Positions 24,049 through 31,504 of a stretch of 64,000 bases of DNA are shown here, piece by piece; positions within the stretch are counted from its first letter, which is position 1, and every line of letters starts with the position of its first letter. A program made the position numbers and the translations under genes. Below the pieces are notes generated by a model that was not told the DNA's origin, did no database searches, and saw nothing but the letters and a program-made list of their open reading frames with translations. Source of the stretch: G963720515 sp963720515 (GTDB lineage Bacteria > Actinomycetota > Thermoleophilia > Gaiellales > Gaiellaceae); NCBI GenBank assembly GCA_963720515.1, contig OY970397.1:248001-312000 (forward strand), in the 5' to 3' direction.

Positions 24049-24681
24049 GTGATCATCGCGATCGACGGCCCGGCGGGGGCGGGGAAGAGCACGGTGGCCA
24101 AGCGCGTCGCGGAGCGGCTCGGCTTCCGCTACCTCGACACGGGCGCGATGTACCGGGCGCTCACGCTGCTCGCGCTCGAGCAGGGCGTCCCGCTCGACGA
24201 TGGCGAGGCGCTCGCCGCGCTCGCCCGCGCGAACCCGGCGACGGTCGAGCGCGACCGCGTCCTCGTCGGCGACCGCGACGTGACGGCGGAGATCCGCACC
24301 GTCGAGATCGACCGCGTGGTCTCGTCCGTGGCGCGCCACCCCGAGGTGCGGGAGGTGCTGCGCGCGCGCCAGCGGACGCTCGCGGCCGACGGCGACGCCG
24401 TCATGGAGGGCCGCGACATCGGCGCCGTCGTCTGCCCCAATGCGGACGTGAAGGTCTTCCTCACCGCGGATACGGCGGAGCGTGCGCGCCGGCGGACGGA
24501 CGACCGGCCCGGGCTCGGCGTGGACGCCCTCGCGACCGACCTCGAGGACCGCGACGCGCGCGACGCCGGCCAGATGGGCGCTGCGCCGGACGCGGAGCCG
24601 ATCGACACGACACACCTTTCCATCGACGAGGTCGTCGACCACATCGTCGAGCTTGCGAGCGCACGGGCGGGGCGCGCATGA
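24049..24681 (+). CDS. cmk: Cytidylate kinase
   Basis: A 210-residue P-loop kinase converting CMP and dCMP to the diphosphates. IIAIDGPAGAGKSTVAKRVA holds the Walker A. Further motifs are FRYLDTGAMYRALTLLAL, VMEGRDIGAVVCPNADVKVF and the lid RARRRTDD. Its end overlaps the plsC start by 4 bases (ATGA), so translation is coupled. Confidence 0.95.
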   Translation: MIIAIDGPAGAGKSTVAKRVAERLGFRYLDTGAMYRALTLLALEQGVPLDDGEALAALARANPATVERDRVLVGDRDVTAEIRTVEIDRVVSSVARHPEVREVLRARQRTLAADGDAVMEGRDIGAVVCPNADVKVFLTADTAERARRRTDDRPGLGVDALATDLEDRDARDAGQMGAAPDAEPIDTTHLSIDEVVDHIVELASARAGRA

Positions 24682-25362
24682 GGGCGCCGAGCGTCAACGG
24701 CGTCATCTACTGGACGGTCGGCAAGGGCCTCTTCGCGAGCATCGCAAGGGGGGTCGTGCGGATGAAGGACTACGGGCGCGAGCGCGTCCCGCGCGACGGC
24801 GGCGCCGTCCTCGCGGTGAACCACGCCGCCTGGATCGACGTCCCCGTCGTCGGCACGCTCTGCCCGCGGCGCATCGTCTTCCTCGCCAAGGCCGAGGCGC
24901 ACGCCGTCCCGGGGCTCGGCCCACTGATCCGGTCGTTCGGCACGCTCTCCGTGCGCCGCGGCGAGTCCGACCGGGAGGCGGTGCGGCTCGCGCGGGAGGC
25001 CGTACGGGAGAACAACCTCCTCGGCGTGTTCGTCGAGGGCACGCGGCAGCGGGGCGGCGAGCCGGGGAAGGCGATGCCGGGCGCCGCGATGATCGCCATG
25101 GCGGAGGGCGTCCCGGTCGTGCCGGCCGCGATCTACGGCTCGCACCTCTGGACGCCGACGAACCGCGCGCCGATCTCGGTCGCGTGGGGCGAGCCGATGC
25201 GCTTCGAGCACCTGCCCCGAAACTCGAAGGGCTACAAGGCGGCGACGGCCGAGATCGAGGCGGAGATCCGGCGCCTGTGGGAGTTCCTCGGCGAGATGCA
25301 CCGCCTGGGGCGCCCCGAAGGCGTGCCGCCGCGCCGGGCCGCGCTGCCGTCACGCACTGTGA
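24678..25362 (+). CDS. plsC: 1-acylglycerol-3-phosphate acyltransferase (3' end disrupted)
   Basis: About 225 residues of a PlsC/LPLAT acyltransferase, which esterifies lysophosphatidic acid at the membrane. NHAAWIDVPVVGTL carries NHxxxxD, and FLAKAEAHAVPGLGPLIRSF, VFVEGTRQRGG (EGTR) and VPVVPAAIYGS follow. No stop occurs in this frame until 26264, deep inside der. The +1 frame has TGA at 25360-25362, just before der GTG 25384. One surplus base in about 25280-25360 is inferred, so the end given is that TGA. Confidence 0.8.
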
Positions 25363-25383
25363 GCGGCGACGCTCGTCGGGACG

Positions 25384-26676
25384 GTGGCGGTGGTCGGCTT
25401 CCCGAACGTCGGCAAGTCCACGCTCGTGAATCGGCTCTCCGCCACGCGTCAGGCGGTCGTCTTCGAGACGCCCGGCGTGACCCGGGACCGCAAGGAGGTC
25501 GTGTGCGAGTGGGCGGGCAAGAAGCTCCTGCTCGTGGACACGGGCGGCGTAGACGTGGCCGACACCTCGCCGATCACGCGCCAGGTGGCCGAGCAGGCGC
25601 GCCGGGCGGTGGAGGCGGCCGACCTCGTCCTGTTCGTCGTGGACGCAAAGTTGGGCGTGACGCCGGGCGACGAGGAGGTGGCAGCAATCCTGCGCCGGTC
25701 CGGCAAGCCCGTGATCGTGCTCGCGAACAAGGTGGACGACCCGAGCCGCGACGACGACGCACTCGAGTTCCACCGGCTCGGCCTCGGCGACCCGTTTCCC
25801 TCGTCCGCGCTGCACGGGCACGGCACCGGCGACCTGCTCGACCGGCTCGTCGCCGACCTCGGGGCGCTCGGCGCGGCGGCCCCGGCCGAGGTGGGGGAGG
25901 AGGCTATCCGCGTGGCGGTGCTCGGGCGGCCGAACGTCGGCAAGTCGAGCCTCGTGAACACGATCGCGGGCGAGGAGCGGGTGATCGTCTCCGACGTGCC
26001 GGGGACGACGCGCGACGCGATCGACACGGTCGTCCGCCGCGGCGACGAGACGTTCCTCTTCGTGGACACGGCGGGCCTGCGGCGGAAGCGCCGGCAGCGG
26101 CAGGGGATCGAGTACTACTCCGAGCTCCGTGCGATCCAGGCGGCGGAGCGGGCCGACGTCGCGCTCGTCCTCGTGGACGCGACCGAGGGCCTCGTCGACC
26201 AGGACCTGGCCGTGGCCGACGTGGCCCGGAACGCCGGGTGCTCGACGCTCGTCGTGCTGTCTAAGTGGGACGAGTCGGAGATCGACGTCGAGGACGTCCG
26301 GCCGAAGCTCGAGGACCGTCTGCGCCAGCGCCCGCCGGTCGTCACGGTCTCGGCCAAGACGAAGCGCGGCGTGCACCGCCTGCTCGACCGCGTCGCCGAG
26401 CTCTACGCCAAGCACACGGCGCGGATCCAGACCGCCGAGCTGAACAAGGCCATCCAGGATCTCCGAGCGCAGCGGCCGGGCCCGAGCAAGGCGGGGCGGC
26501 GGCTGAACCTGCTCTACGGCACGCAGGTGGAGACGCGCCCGCCGCGCTTTCGCATCTTCGTGAACGATCCCGGTCTCATGACCCGCGACTACGGCTACTG
26601 GGTCGAGAACCGCCTCCGGGAGCGCTTCGGCCTCTCCGGGGTTCCCGTCATCATCGACTTCGTGCGGCGCGGATGA
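25384..26676 (+). CDS. der: Ribosome assembly GTPase Der (EngA)
   Basis: A 430-residue GTPase with two tandem G domains, for 50S subunit maturation. G domain 1 (about 1-165) has VVGFPNVGKSTLVNRLSATR, DTGGVD and NKVDD. G domain 2 (about 178-350) has AVLGRPNVGKSSLVNTIAGE, DTAGLRRKRRQRQGIEYYS and SKWDE. The KH-like C-domain ends FVNDPGLMTRDYGYWVENRL. GTG 25384 begins right at the first beta strand, and an in-frame TGA at 25360 excludes a longer N-terminus. Confidence 0.95.
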   Translation: MAVVGFPNVGKSTLVNRLSATRQAVVFETPGVTRDRKEVVCEWAGKKLLLVDTGGVDVADTSPITRQVAEQARRAVEAADLVLFVVDAKLGVTPGDEEVAAILRRSGKPVIVLANKVDDPSRDDDALEFHRLGLGDPFPSSALHGHGTGDLLDRLVADLGALGAAAPAEVGEEAIRVAVLGRPNVGKSSLVNTIAGEERVIVSDVPGTTRDAIDTVVRRGDETFLFVDTAGLRRKRRQRQGIEYYSELRAIQAAERADVALVLVDATEGLVDQDLAVADVARNAGCSTLVVLSKWDESEIDVEDVRPKLEDRLRQRPPVVTVSAKTKRGVHRLLDRVAELYAKHTARIQTAELNKAIQDLRAQRPGPSKAGRRLNLLYGTQVETRPPRFRIFVNDPGLMTRDYGYWVENRLRERFGLSGVPVIIDFVRRG

Positions 26677-26699
26677 CCCACGCGGCCCCGTCCCAACCG

Positions 26700-26824
26700 G
26701 CCATGTCCTCGGCGAGGCGCACTCCCCCCTTGGGGGCGCGCGGGCCCCAGCACGAACGCTATCGAGGCCGGGCGCGCGTGTCTGTCACGGAACTGCGCCG
26801 ATTGTGTGCCGATCGCTCCACAGG
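26700..26824 (-). promoter_or_regulatory. Phased-repeat promoter element, copy 4 (hairpin module A), minus strand
   Basis: Read on the minus strand: CTGTGGA, CGGCACACAATCGGCGCAG, CCGTGACAGACACG, then TAGCGT (26761-26756) after a 17-bp spacer from CAGACA. Module A follows (hairpin 26722-26735) with the GACATGGC tail. It points back into the 3' end of der, so it drives no protein gene. About 90% identical by eye to copy 5 over ~125 bp. The far end abuts gpsA. Confidence 0.6.
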
Positions 26825-26836
26825 CGGTGGGCGGCC

Positions 26837-27796
26837 GTGAGAATCGCGGTCCTCGGCGGCGGGTCGTGGGGATCGGCGGTCGCCGCGCTCCTCGCCGAGG
26901 AGCACCACGACGTCACGCTCGTCTGCCGCGACCCGGAGCAGGCGCGCACGATCTCCGAGACCGGTCGGAACCCGCGCTACCTGCGCGACCTCGACCTCTC
27001 CGCCGTCCGCGCGGTCTCGTTCGAGGACGCCGACCTCGCCTCCGCGGAGCTCTTCGCGATCGCGGTGCCGAGCCGCGCCTTCCGCGAGGTCGTCGAGGGG
27101 CTCCCGCCGAACGACGCGCCCGTGCTCTCCCTGGTGAAGGGCCTCGATCCCGCGTCCGGCGGGCGCCTCTCGCGCGTCGTCCGTGACCGGCCGGTCGCCG
27201 TCCTCTCGGGGCCCAACCACGCGGAGGAGATCGCCGCCGGCCTGCCCGCCGCCGCCGTGATCGCGAGCGACGACGAGGCGCTCGCGACGCGTCTCCAGCA
27301 CGCGGTCTTCACGCCGCGCTTCCGCGTCTACGTGAACACCGACTTGGTCGGCGTCGAGCTTTGCGCGGCGGCGAAGAACGTGATCGCGCTCGGCGCGGGC
27401 GCCGTGGACGGGCTCGGCATGGGCGACAACGGCAAGGCGGCGCTCATGACGCGCGGCCTCGCCGAGATGGTGCGGCTCGGTGACGCGGCCGGGGCGCGGC
27501 CCGAAACCTTCTCCGGCCTCGCCGGGATGGGCGACCTCATGGTCACCTGCTGGAGCCGTCACAGCCGCAACCGCCGCGCCGGCGAGCTGATCGCGCGCGG
27601 CGCGTCCCCCGACGAGGCCAGGGCCGAGATCGCGATGGCCGTCGAGGGCCTGACGACCGCACCGATCCTCCGCGACCTCGGCCGCAGCCTCGGAACCGAG
27701 CTCCCGATCACCGAGGCGGTGTGCGACGTCCTCGACGGCGCGTCGCCGCGTGAGGCCGTCGCGGATCTCATGGGCAGAGCCCCCACAGGGGAGTAG
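26837..27796 (+). CDS. gpsA: Glycerol-3-phosphate dehydrogenase [NAD(P)+]
   Basis: A 319-residue enzyme that makes sn-glycerol-3-phosphate for phospholipids. RIAVLGGGSWGSAVAALLAE is the dinucleotide motif. LSLVKGLDP, VLSGPNHAEEIAAGLPAAAV, ELCAAAKNVIALGAGAVDGL (catalytic Lys) and LAGMGDLMVTCWSRHSRNRR complete the family pattern. GTG 26837 matches the usual N-terminus. It follows a minus-strand regulatory element whose repeats may also serve gpsA. Confidence 0.95.
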   Translation: MRIAVLGGGSWGSAVAALLAEEHHDVTLVCRDPEQARTISETGRNPRYLRDLDLSAVRAVSFEDADLASAELFAIAVPSRAFREVVEGLPPNDAPVLSLVKGLDPASGGRLSRVVRDRPVAVLSGPNHAEEIAAGLPAAAVIASDDEALATRLQHAVFTPRFRVYVNTDLVGVELCAAAKNVIALGAGAVDGLGMGDNGKAALMTRGLAEMVRLGDAAGARPETFSGLAGMGDLMVTCWSRHSRNRRAGELIARGASPDEARAEIAMAVEGLTTAPILRDLGRSLGTELPITEAVCDVLDGASPREAVADLMGRAPTGE

Positions 27797-27816
27797 CGGC
27801 CGCCCGGGGCGGCATC

Positions 27817-27822
27817 TACCCT
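27817..27822 (+). promoter_or_regulatory. -10 box, gene 27829
   Basis: TACCCT is 6 nt before GTG 27829. Confidence 0.45.
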
Positions 27823-27828
27823 CAGGTC

Positions 27829-29274
27829 GTGCGATCGCTCCGACTCACGATCGGCCTCGCCGCCGTCCTCGCCTCGCTCGCCGTCGCCGGCTGCGGCGGC
27901 CAGAGCGCGGCGCCGACAAGCGCGGGCGCGTCGCTCGCGCCGGCCACGACTGCGGTGCTCGTGAGCGTCGACACGAATTTCGACGCCGCATCCTGGTCGC
28001 AGTTCCAGTCCCAGCTCGAGCAGCTCGGCGGGGAGGATCTTCTCTCGAATGCGTTCGGCGGCGACGGTCTCGACCTCGAGCGCGACGTGGAGCCCGCCCT
28101 CGGCCCCGAGACCTACGTGGTCGTGCTCAGCCTCGCCGACGAGACGAGCACCATCCTCCTCACGCAGCCGAACGATCCGGCGAAACTCCAAGCGCTCGTG
28201 GAGAAGAGCGGCGAGCCCGCCGTGACGCGCGAGATCGAAGGCTGGTCAGCTGTCGCCGACACCGAGGCGGCGCTCGATCGCTTCGAGGCGGCGCGCGAGC
28301 GCGGCACGCTCGAAGGCGAGGACGACTACCGCGATGCGACCGAGGACCTTCCCGGGGACGCGCTCGCGACCGTCTACCTCTCGGGGGCGGCCGCCGCGCA
28401 GGCGCAGGGCATGACGGGCGCCGGCGCGGACGACAAGACGCTCGCGTGCATCTTCGGTTCCGACGACGGCGTTCCATCGAGCGCGTTCGCGCTGACGTCC
28501 CAGACGGACGGGCTGCGGCTCGTCGGCACGTCCGGGGGCTCGCCACTCACGGGCAACGCGTCCAAGGCGGCCGAGAATTCGCTTCCCGAGAGGGTGCCGG
28601 CCGGCGCGCTCGCGTTCATCGAGGCGCACGAGCTCGGCGACACGCTCGCGCGCGCGATCGGCTGCAGCGCCGGCAAGGAGAACGCCATGGCGCTCGGCCT
28701 CGTCGAGAGCGCGCTCGGGCAGCCGCTCGAGCAGGCGGCGAAGTCGCTCTTCGCCGGCGAGACGGCGATCCTCGTCTATCCGCCGAAGAACCCCGAGCAG
28801 GACGGTTTCAAGTCGTTCGCGCTCGTCACGCAGGTGGACGACGGCGAGAAGGCGCTCGAGCTCGTTGACCACGTGGCGCAGGTGGCGAAGACGTTCGAGC
28901 CGGAGCTCACGTTCTCCATGACGAAGGGCGTGAACGGGTGGCAGCTCCGCATACTCGGCTACGAGGACACGGAGGTGACGTTCGCCGTGAAGGACGATCT
29001 CCTGGTCGTGACGCCCGACCCGCTGGTCGTCGGCCGCTTCGCCGATGACGGCGAGCGCCTCGCGGACAGCGCCGGCTACAGGGACACGCTCGCTGCCGCG
29101 GGCACGCCGGACGAGACCTCGGGCCTCGCCTGGGTGGACGTTCCGGGCATCGCGAAGCTCTTCGGCGGAGGCGGCGGCGAGGCCAAGGCGCTCAAGTCGC
29201 TGGGCGGCCTCGTCCTCTGGAGCGAGCCCAAGGGCGACCGGGTTGGCATCGAGGGCTTTCTCCAGATCGGCTAG
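27829..29274 (+). CDS. DUF3352-like putative lipoprotein
   Basis: A 481-residue exported protein with a signal sequence and lipobox (ASLAVAGCGG, Cys about residue 22). The rest alternates beta-rich repeats such as VLVSVDTNFDAASWSQFQSQ, LGPETYVVVLS, TILLTQPNDPAKLQALVEKS and AILVYPPKNPEQDG. This fits DUF3352-type surface proteins common in actinobacteria. No enzymatic motif is seen; a structural or cargo-binding role is possible. It would be a substrate of the lgt encoded at 13761. Confidence 0.75.
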   Translation: MRSLRLTIGLAAVLASLAVAGCGGQSAAPTSAGASLAPATTAVLVSVDTNFDAASWSQFQSQLEQLGGEDLLSNAFGGDGLDLERDVEPALGPETYVVVLSLADETSTILLTQPNDPAKLQALVEKSGEPAVTREIEGWSAVADTEAALDRFEAARERGTLEGEDDYRDATEDLPGDALATVYLSGAAAAQAQGMTGAGADDKTLACIFGSDDGVPSSAFALTSQTDGLRLVGTSGGSPLTGNASKAAENSLPERVPAGALAFIEAHELGDTLARAIGCSAGKENAMALGLVESALGQPLEQAAKSLFAGETAILVYPPKNPEQDGFKSFALVTQVDDGEKALELVDHVAQVAKTFEPELTFSMTKGVNGWQLRILGYEDTEVTFAVKDDLLVVTPDPLVVGRFADDGERLADSAGYRDTLAAAGTPDETSGLAWVDVPGIAKLFGGGGGEAKALKSLGGLVLWSEPKGDRVGIEGFLQIG

Positions 29275-29277
29275 CGT
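29272..29277 (+). promoter_or_regulatory. -10 box of metK overlapping the upstream stop codon
   Basis: TAGCGT begins with the TAG stop of the lipoprotein gene and is 8 nt before ATG 29286. Confidence 0.45.
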
Positions 29278-29285
29278 TCCCGCCC

Positions 29286-30563
29286 ATGTCCGACTCCTCC
29301 TTCTCCCGGCGCGACGGCGAGCGCGCGCACGAGTTCCTCTTCACCTCCGAGTCCGTCACGGAGGGGCACCCCGACAAGGTGGCCGACCAGATCTCCGACT
29401 CGGTGCTGGACGCCGTCCTCGCGGACGACCCGCAGGGCCGCGTCGCGTGCGAGACGCTCGTCACGACGGGCCTCGTGGTCGTCGCGGGCGAGATCACCAC
29501 CGAGACCTACGTGGACATCCCGCGGCTCGTCCGCGACAAGATCGCCGCGATCGGCTACGACCGCGCGAAGTACGGCTTCGACGCGCATACGTGCGGCGTC
29601 GTCGTCGCGATCGACGAGCAGTCGCCCGACATCGCCCGCGGCGTGGACGCCTCCTACGAGGCGCAGCACGGCGACGAGGATCCACTCGACCGGATCGGCG
29701 CCGGCGACCAGGGGATGATGTTCGGCTACGCCTGCACCGAGACCGAGGAGCTGATGCCGCTCCCGATCATGCTCGCGCACGGGATGACGCGGAAGCTCGC
29801 CGAGGTGCGGCGCGACCAGTCGCTCGCGTACCTGCGGCCGGACGGGAAGTCGCAGGTGACGGTGCGCTACGAGGTGGACGAGCACGGCCGGCAGAAGCCC
29901 GCCGAGATCGAGCGCGTGCTCATCTCGACGCAGCACCGCGAGGGGCTCGACATGGGCGACCTCAAGCGCGACCTCATCGAGCACGTCATCGGCCCGGTGC
30001 TCGCCGCGCGGCCGGACCTCTGCGACGAGCGGAAGCTCGCCGACCCGGACTTCGTCTACGTGAACCCGACCGGCAACTTCGTGATCGGGGGCCCGATGGG
30101 CGACTCCGGCGTCACCGGCCGCAAGATCATCGTGGACACGTACGGCGGCATGGCCCGCCACGGCGGCGGCGCGTTCTCCGGCAAGGATCCGACCAAGGTC
30201 GACCGCTCGGCCGCCTACGCGGCGCGCTACGCGGCGAAGAACGTCGTGGCCGCAGGCCTGGCCGACCGGTGCGAGCTCCAGGTCGCGTACGCGATCGGCG
30301 TCGCGCACCCGGTCTCGGTCTCGGTGGACTGCTTCGGCACGGAGCGGCTGCCGACCGGGCAGATCGAGGCGCTCGTCCGCGAGCACGTCGACCTGCGCCC
30401 CGGCGCGATCCTCCGCGACCTCGACCTGCGGCGCCCGATCTACGCGGCCACCGCGGCGTACGGGCATTTCGGCCGCGTGGAGCCCGAGTTCACCTGGGAG
30501 CGCACGGACAAGGCCGACGCGCTCCGCCGGGCCGCGGGCGTCGCCGAGCCCGTCGCGTCCTAG
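29286..30563 (+). CDS. metK: S-adenosylmethionine synthetase
   Basis: A 425-residue enzyme making SAM from ATP and methionine. Motifs are FTSESVTEGHPDKVADQISD, GAGDQGMMFGYA, the signature GGGAFSGKDPTKVDRSAAY, and GRKIIVDTYGG. Three tandem alpha/beta repeats are consistent with the length. The N-terminus carries about 15 extra residues (MSDSSFSRRDGERAHE). No SAM riboswitch is visible, and the short leader would leave no room for one. Confidence 0.96.
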   Translation: MSDSSFSRRDGERAHEFLFTSESVTEGHPDKVADQISDSVLDAVLADDPQGRVACETLVTTGLVVVAGEITTETYVDIPRLVRDKIAAIGYDRAKYGFDAHTCGVVVAIDEQSPDIARGVDASYEAQHGDEDPLDRIGAGDQGMMFGYACTETEELMPLPIMLAHGMTRKLAEVRRDQSLAYLRPDGKSQVTVRYEVDEHGRQKPAEIERVLISTQHREGLDMGDLKRDLIEHVIGPVLAARPDLCDERKLADPDFVYVNPTGNFVIGGPMGDSGVTGRKIIVDTYGGMARHGGGAFSGKDPTKVDRSAAYAARYAAKNVVAAGLADRCELQVAYAIGVAHPVSVSVDCFGTERLPTGQIEALVREHVDLRPGAILRDLDLRRPIYAATAAYGHFGRVEPEFTWERTDKADALRRAAGVAEPVAS

Positions 30564-30620
30564 CGCCTCCGGCTCCGGCTCCGGCGCACGAGCCGCGCTC
30601 CGCGCCCGCACCGGCACCGG

Positions 30621-30745
30621 CTGTGGACGAACCGGCACAGACTCGGCACGGTCCCGTGACAGACACGCGCGCCCGGCCCCGATAGCGTTCGTGCTGGGGC
30701 CCGCGCGCCCCCCAAGGGGGGAGTGCGCCTCGCCGGGGACATGGC
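30621..30745 (+). promoter_or_regulatory. Phased-repeat promoter element, copy 5 (hairpin module A)
   Basis: CTGTGGACGAACCGGCACAG, CTCGGCACG and CCGTGACAGACACG lead to TAGCGT (30683-30688), 17 bp after CAGACA. Module A follows: CCCCCC-AA-GGGGGG (30708-30719) and the tail to GACATGGC. It sits between metK and the 3' end of the convergent DtxR-family gene, so it drives no protein gene. It closely matches copy 4. Confidence 0.6.
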
Positions 30746-30788
30746 TCCGGCGGACGGGTCTGAAAGGGCGTGCGAGGGCGCGGCGGCG

Positions 30789-31463
30789 CTACGCGGCGCG
30801 GACGAACAGCCCGGCGGCGGCCTTCTCGCCGAAGGAGAGCTCCTCGCCGTCTCGCCCGACGCGGAACGTCCCGTCCTCGACCGCGCGGAGCTCGACCTTC
30901 GTCCCCGGCGCGAGGCCCGCGTCGTAGTACCAGTGGAGGAGCTCGCCGTCGTGCTCGGCGAGCCGCACGACCTCCGCCTTCGACCCCGGCTCGAGCTCGG
31001 CGAGGGCCTGGAGCTCCTTGTTCTCGGCCTGCTCGAACGTCGTGTCCACCGGCCAGCCATGCGGGCAGCGCTCGGGATTCCCGAGCTTCTCGGAGATCCG
31101 CTCGATCATCTCGTCCGTGAAGGTGTCGCCCAGGAGGTCGGCCTGCACGTGCGACTCCGCCGGCGTGTAGCCCATGAAGTCCGTGAGGAGCCGCTCGATC
31201 AGCCGGTGCCGGCGCACGACGCGCTCGGCGAGGTCGCGGCCCTTCGGCGTCAGGATCGCCTCCTTCTGCTCGCCGCGCTCGACGAGCCCCTCGGCCTCGA
31301 GCCGCTTCAGCATCTCGCCCGCCGACGCCCGCGAGACGCCGAGCATGTCGGCCACGCGCACCGCGAGCGTGGGCGCGCCCTTCGTCGCCGGGTGGTACTC
31401 GCCGATCGGGAACGCGAGGAAGTAGATCGTCTCGATGTAGTCCTCGACCGAATGCCCTGCCAT
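30789..31463 (-). CDS. DtxR/MntR-family metal-dependent transcriptional regulator
   Basis: A 224-residue regulator. The N-terminal winged helix (about 1-75) contains VEDYIETIYFLAFP, VRVADMLGVSRASAGEMLKR and LTPKGRDLAERVVRRHRLIE. The dimerisation and metal-binding domain (76-145) has FTDEMIERISEKLGNPERCP with the Cys/His/Glu ligands. A C-terminal SH3-like FeoA domain (about 150-224) follows. Such proteins repress iron or manganese uptake genes when metal is bound. Fe versus Mn is undecided. No metal transporter lies nearby. Confidence 0.9.
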   Translation of the reverse strand: MAGHSVEDYIETIYFLAFPIGEYHPATKGAPTLAVRVADMLGVSRASAGEMLKRLEAEGLVERGEQKEAILTPKGRDLAERVVRRHRLIERLLTDFMGYTPAESHVQADLLGDTFTDEMIERISEKLGNPERCPHGWPVDTTFEQAENKELQALAELEPGSKAEVVRLAEHDGELLHWYYDAGLAPGTKVELRAVEDGTFRVGRDGEELSFGEKAAAGLFVRAA

Positions 31464-31470
31464 GGAGCCG

Positions 31471-31476
31471 ATTCTA
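31471..31476 (-). promoter_or_regulatory. -10 box, DtxR-family gene
   Basis: TAGAAT on the minus strand is 7 nt before ATG 31463. Confidence 0.5.
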
Positions 31477-31504
31477 GGGCGCCGTCCTCGCCTGGGGCGA
31501 TCCT

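Noticed and set aside
24678..26264. Apparent plsC-der fusion
   Set aside because: The frame is out of phase with der, whose own start and stop are clear.
29260..29285. SAM riboswitch before metK
   Set aside because: Only 11 bases separate the upstream gene from metK.
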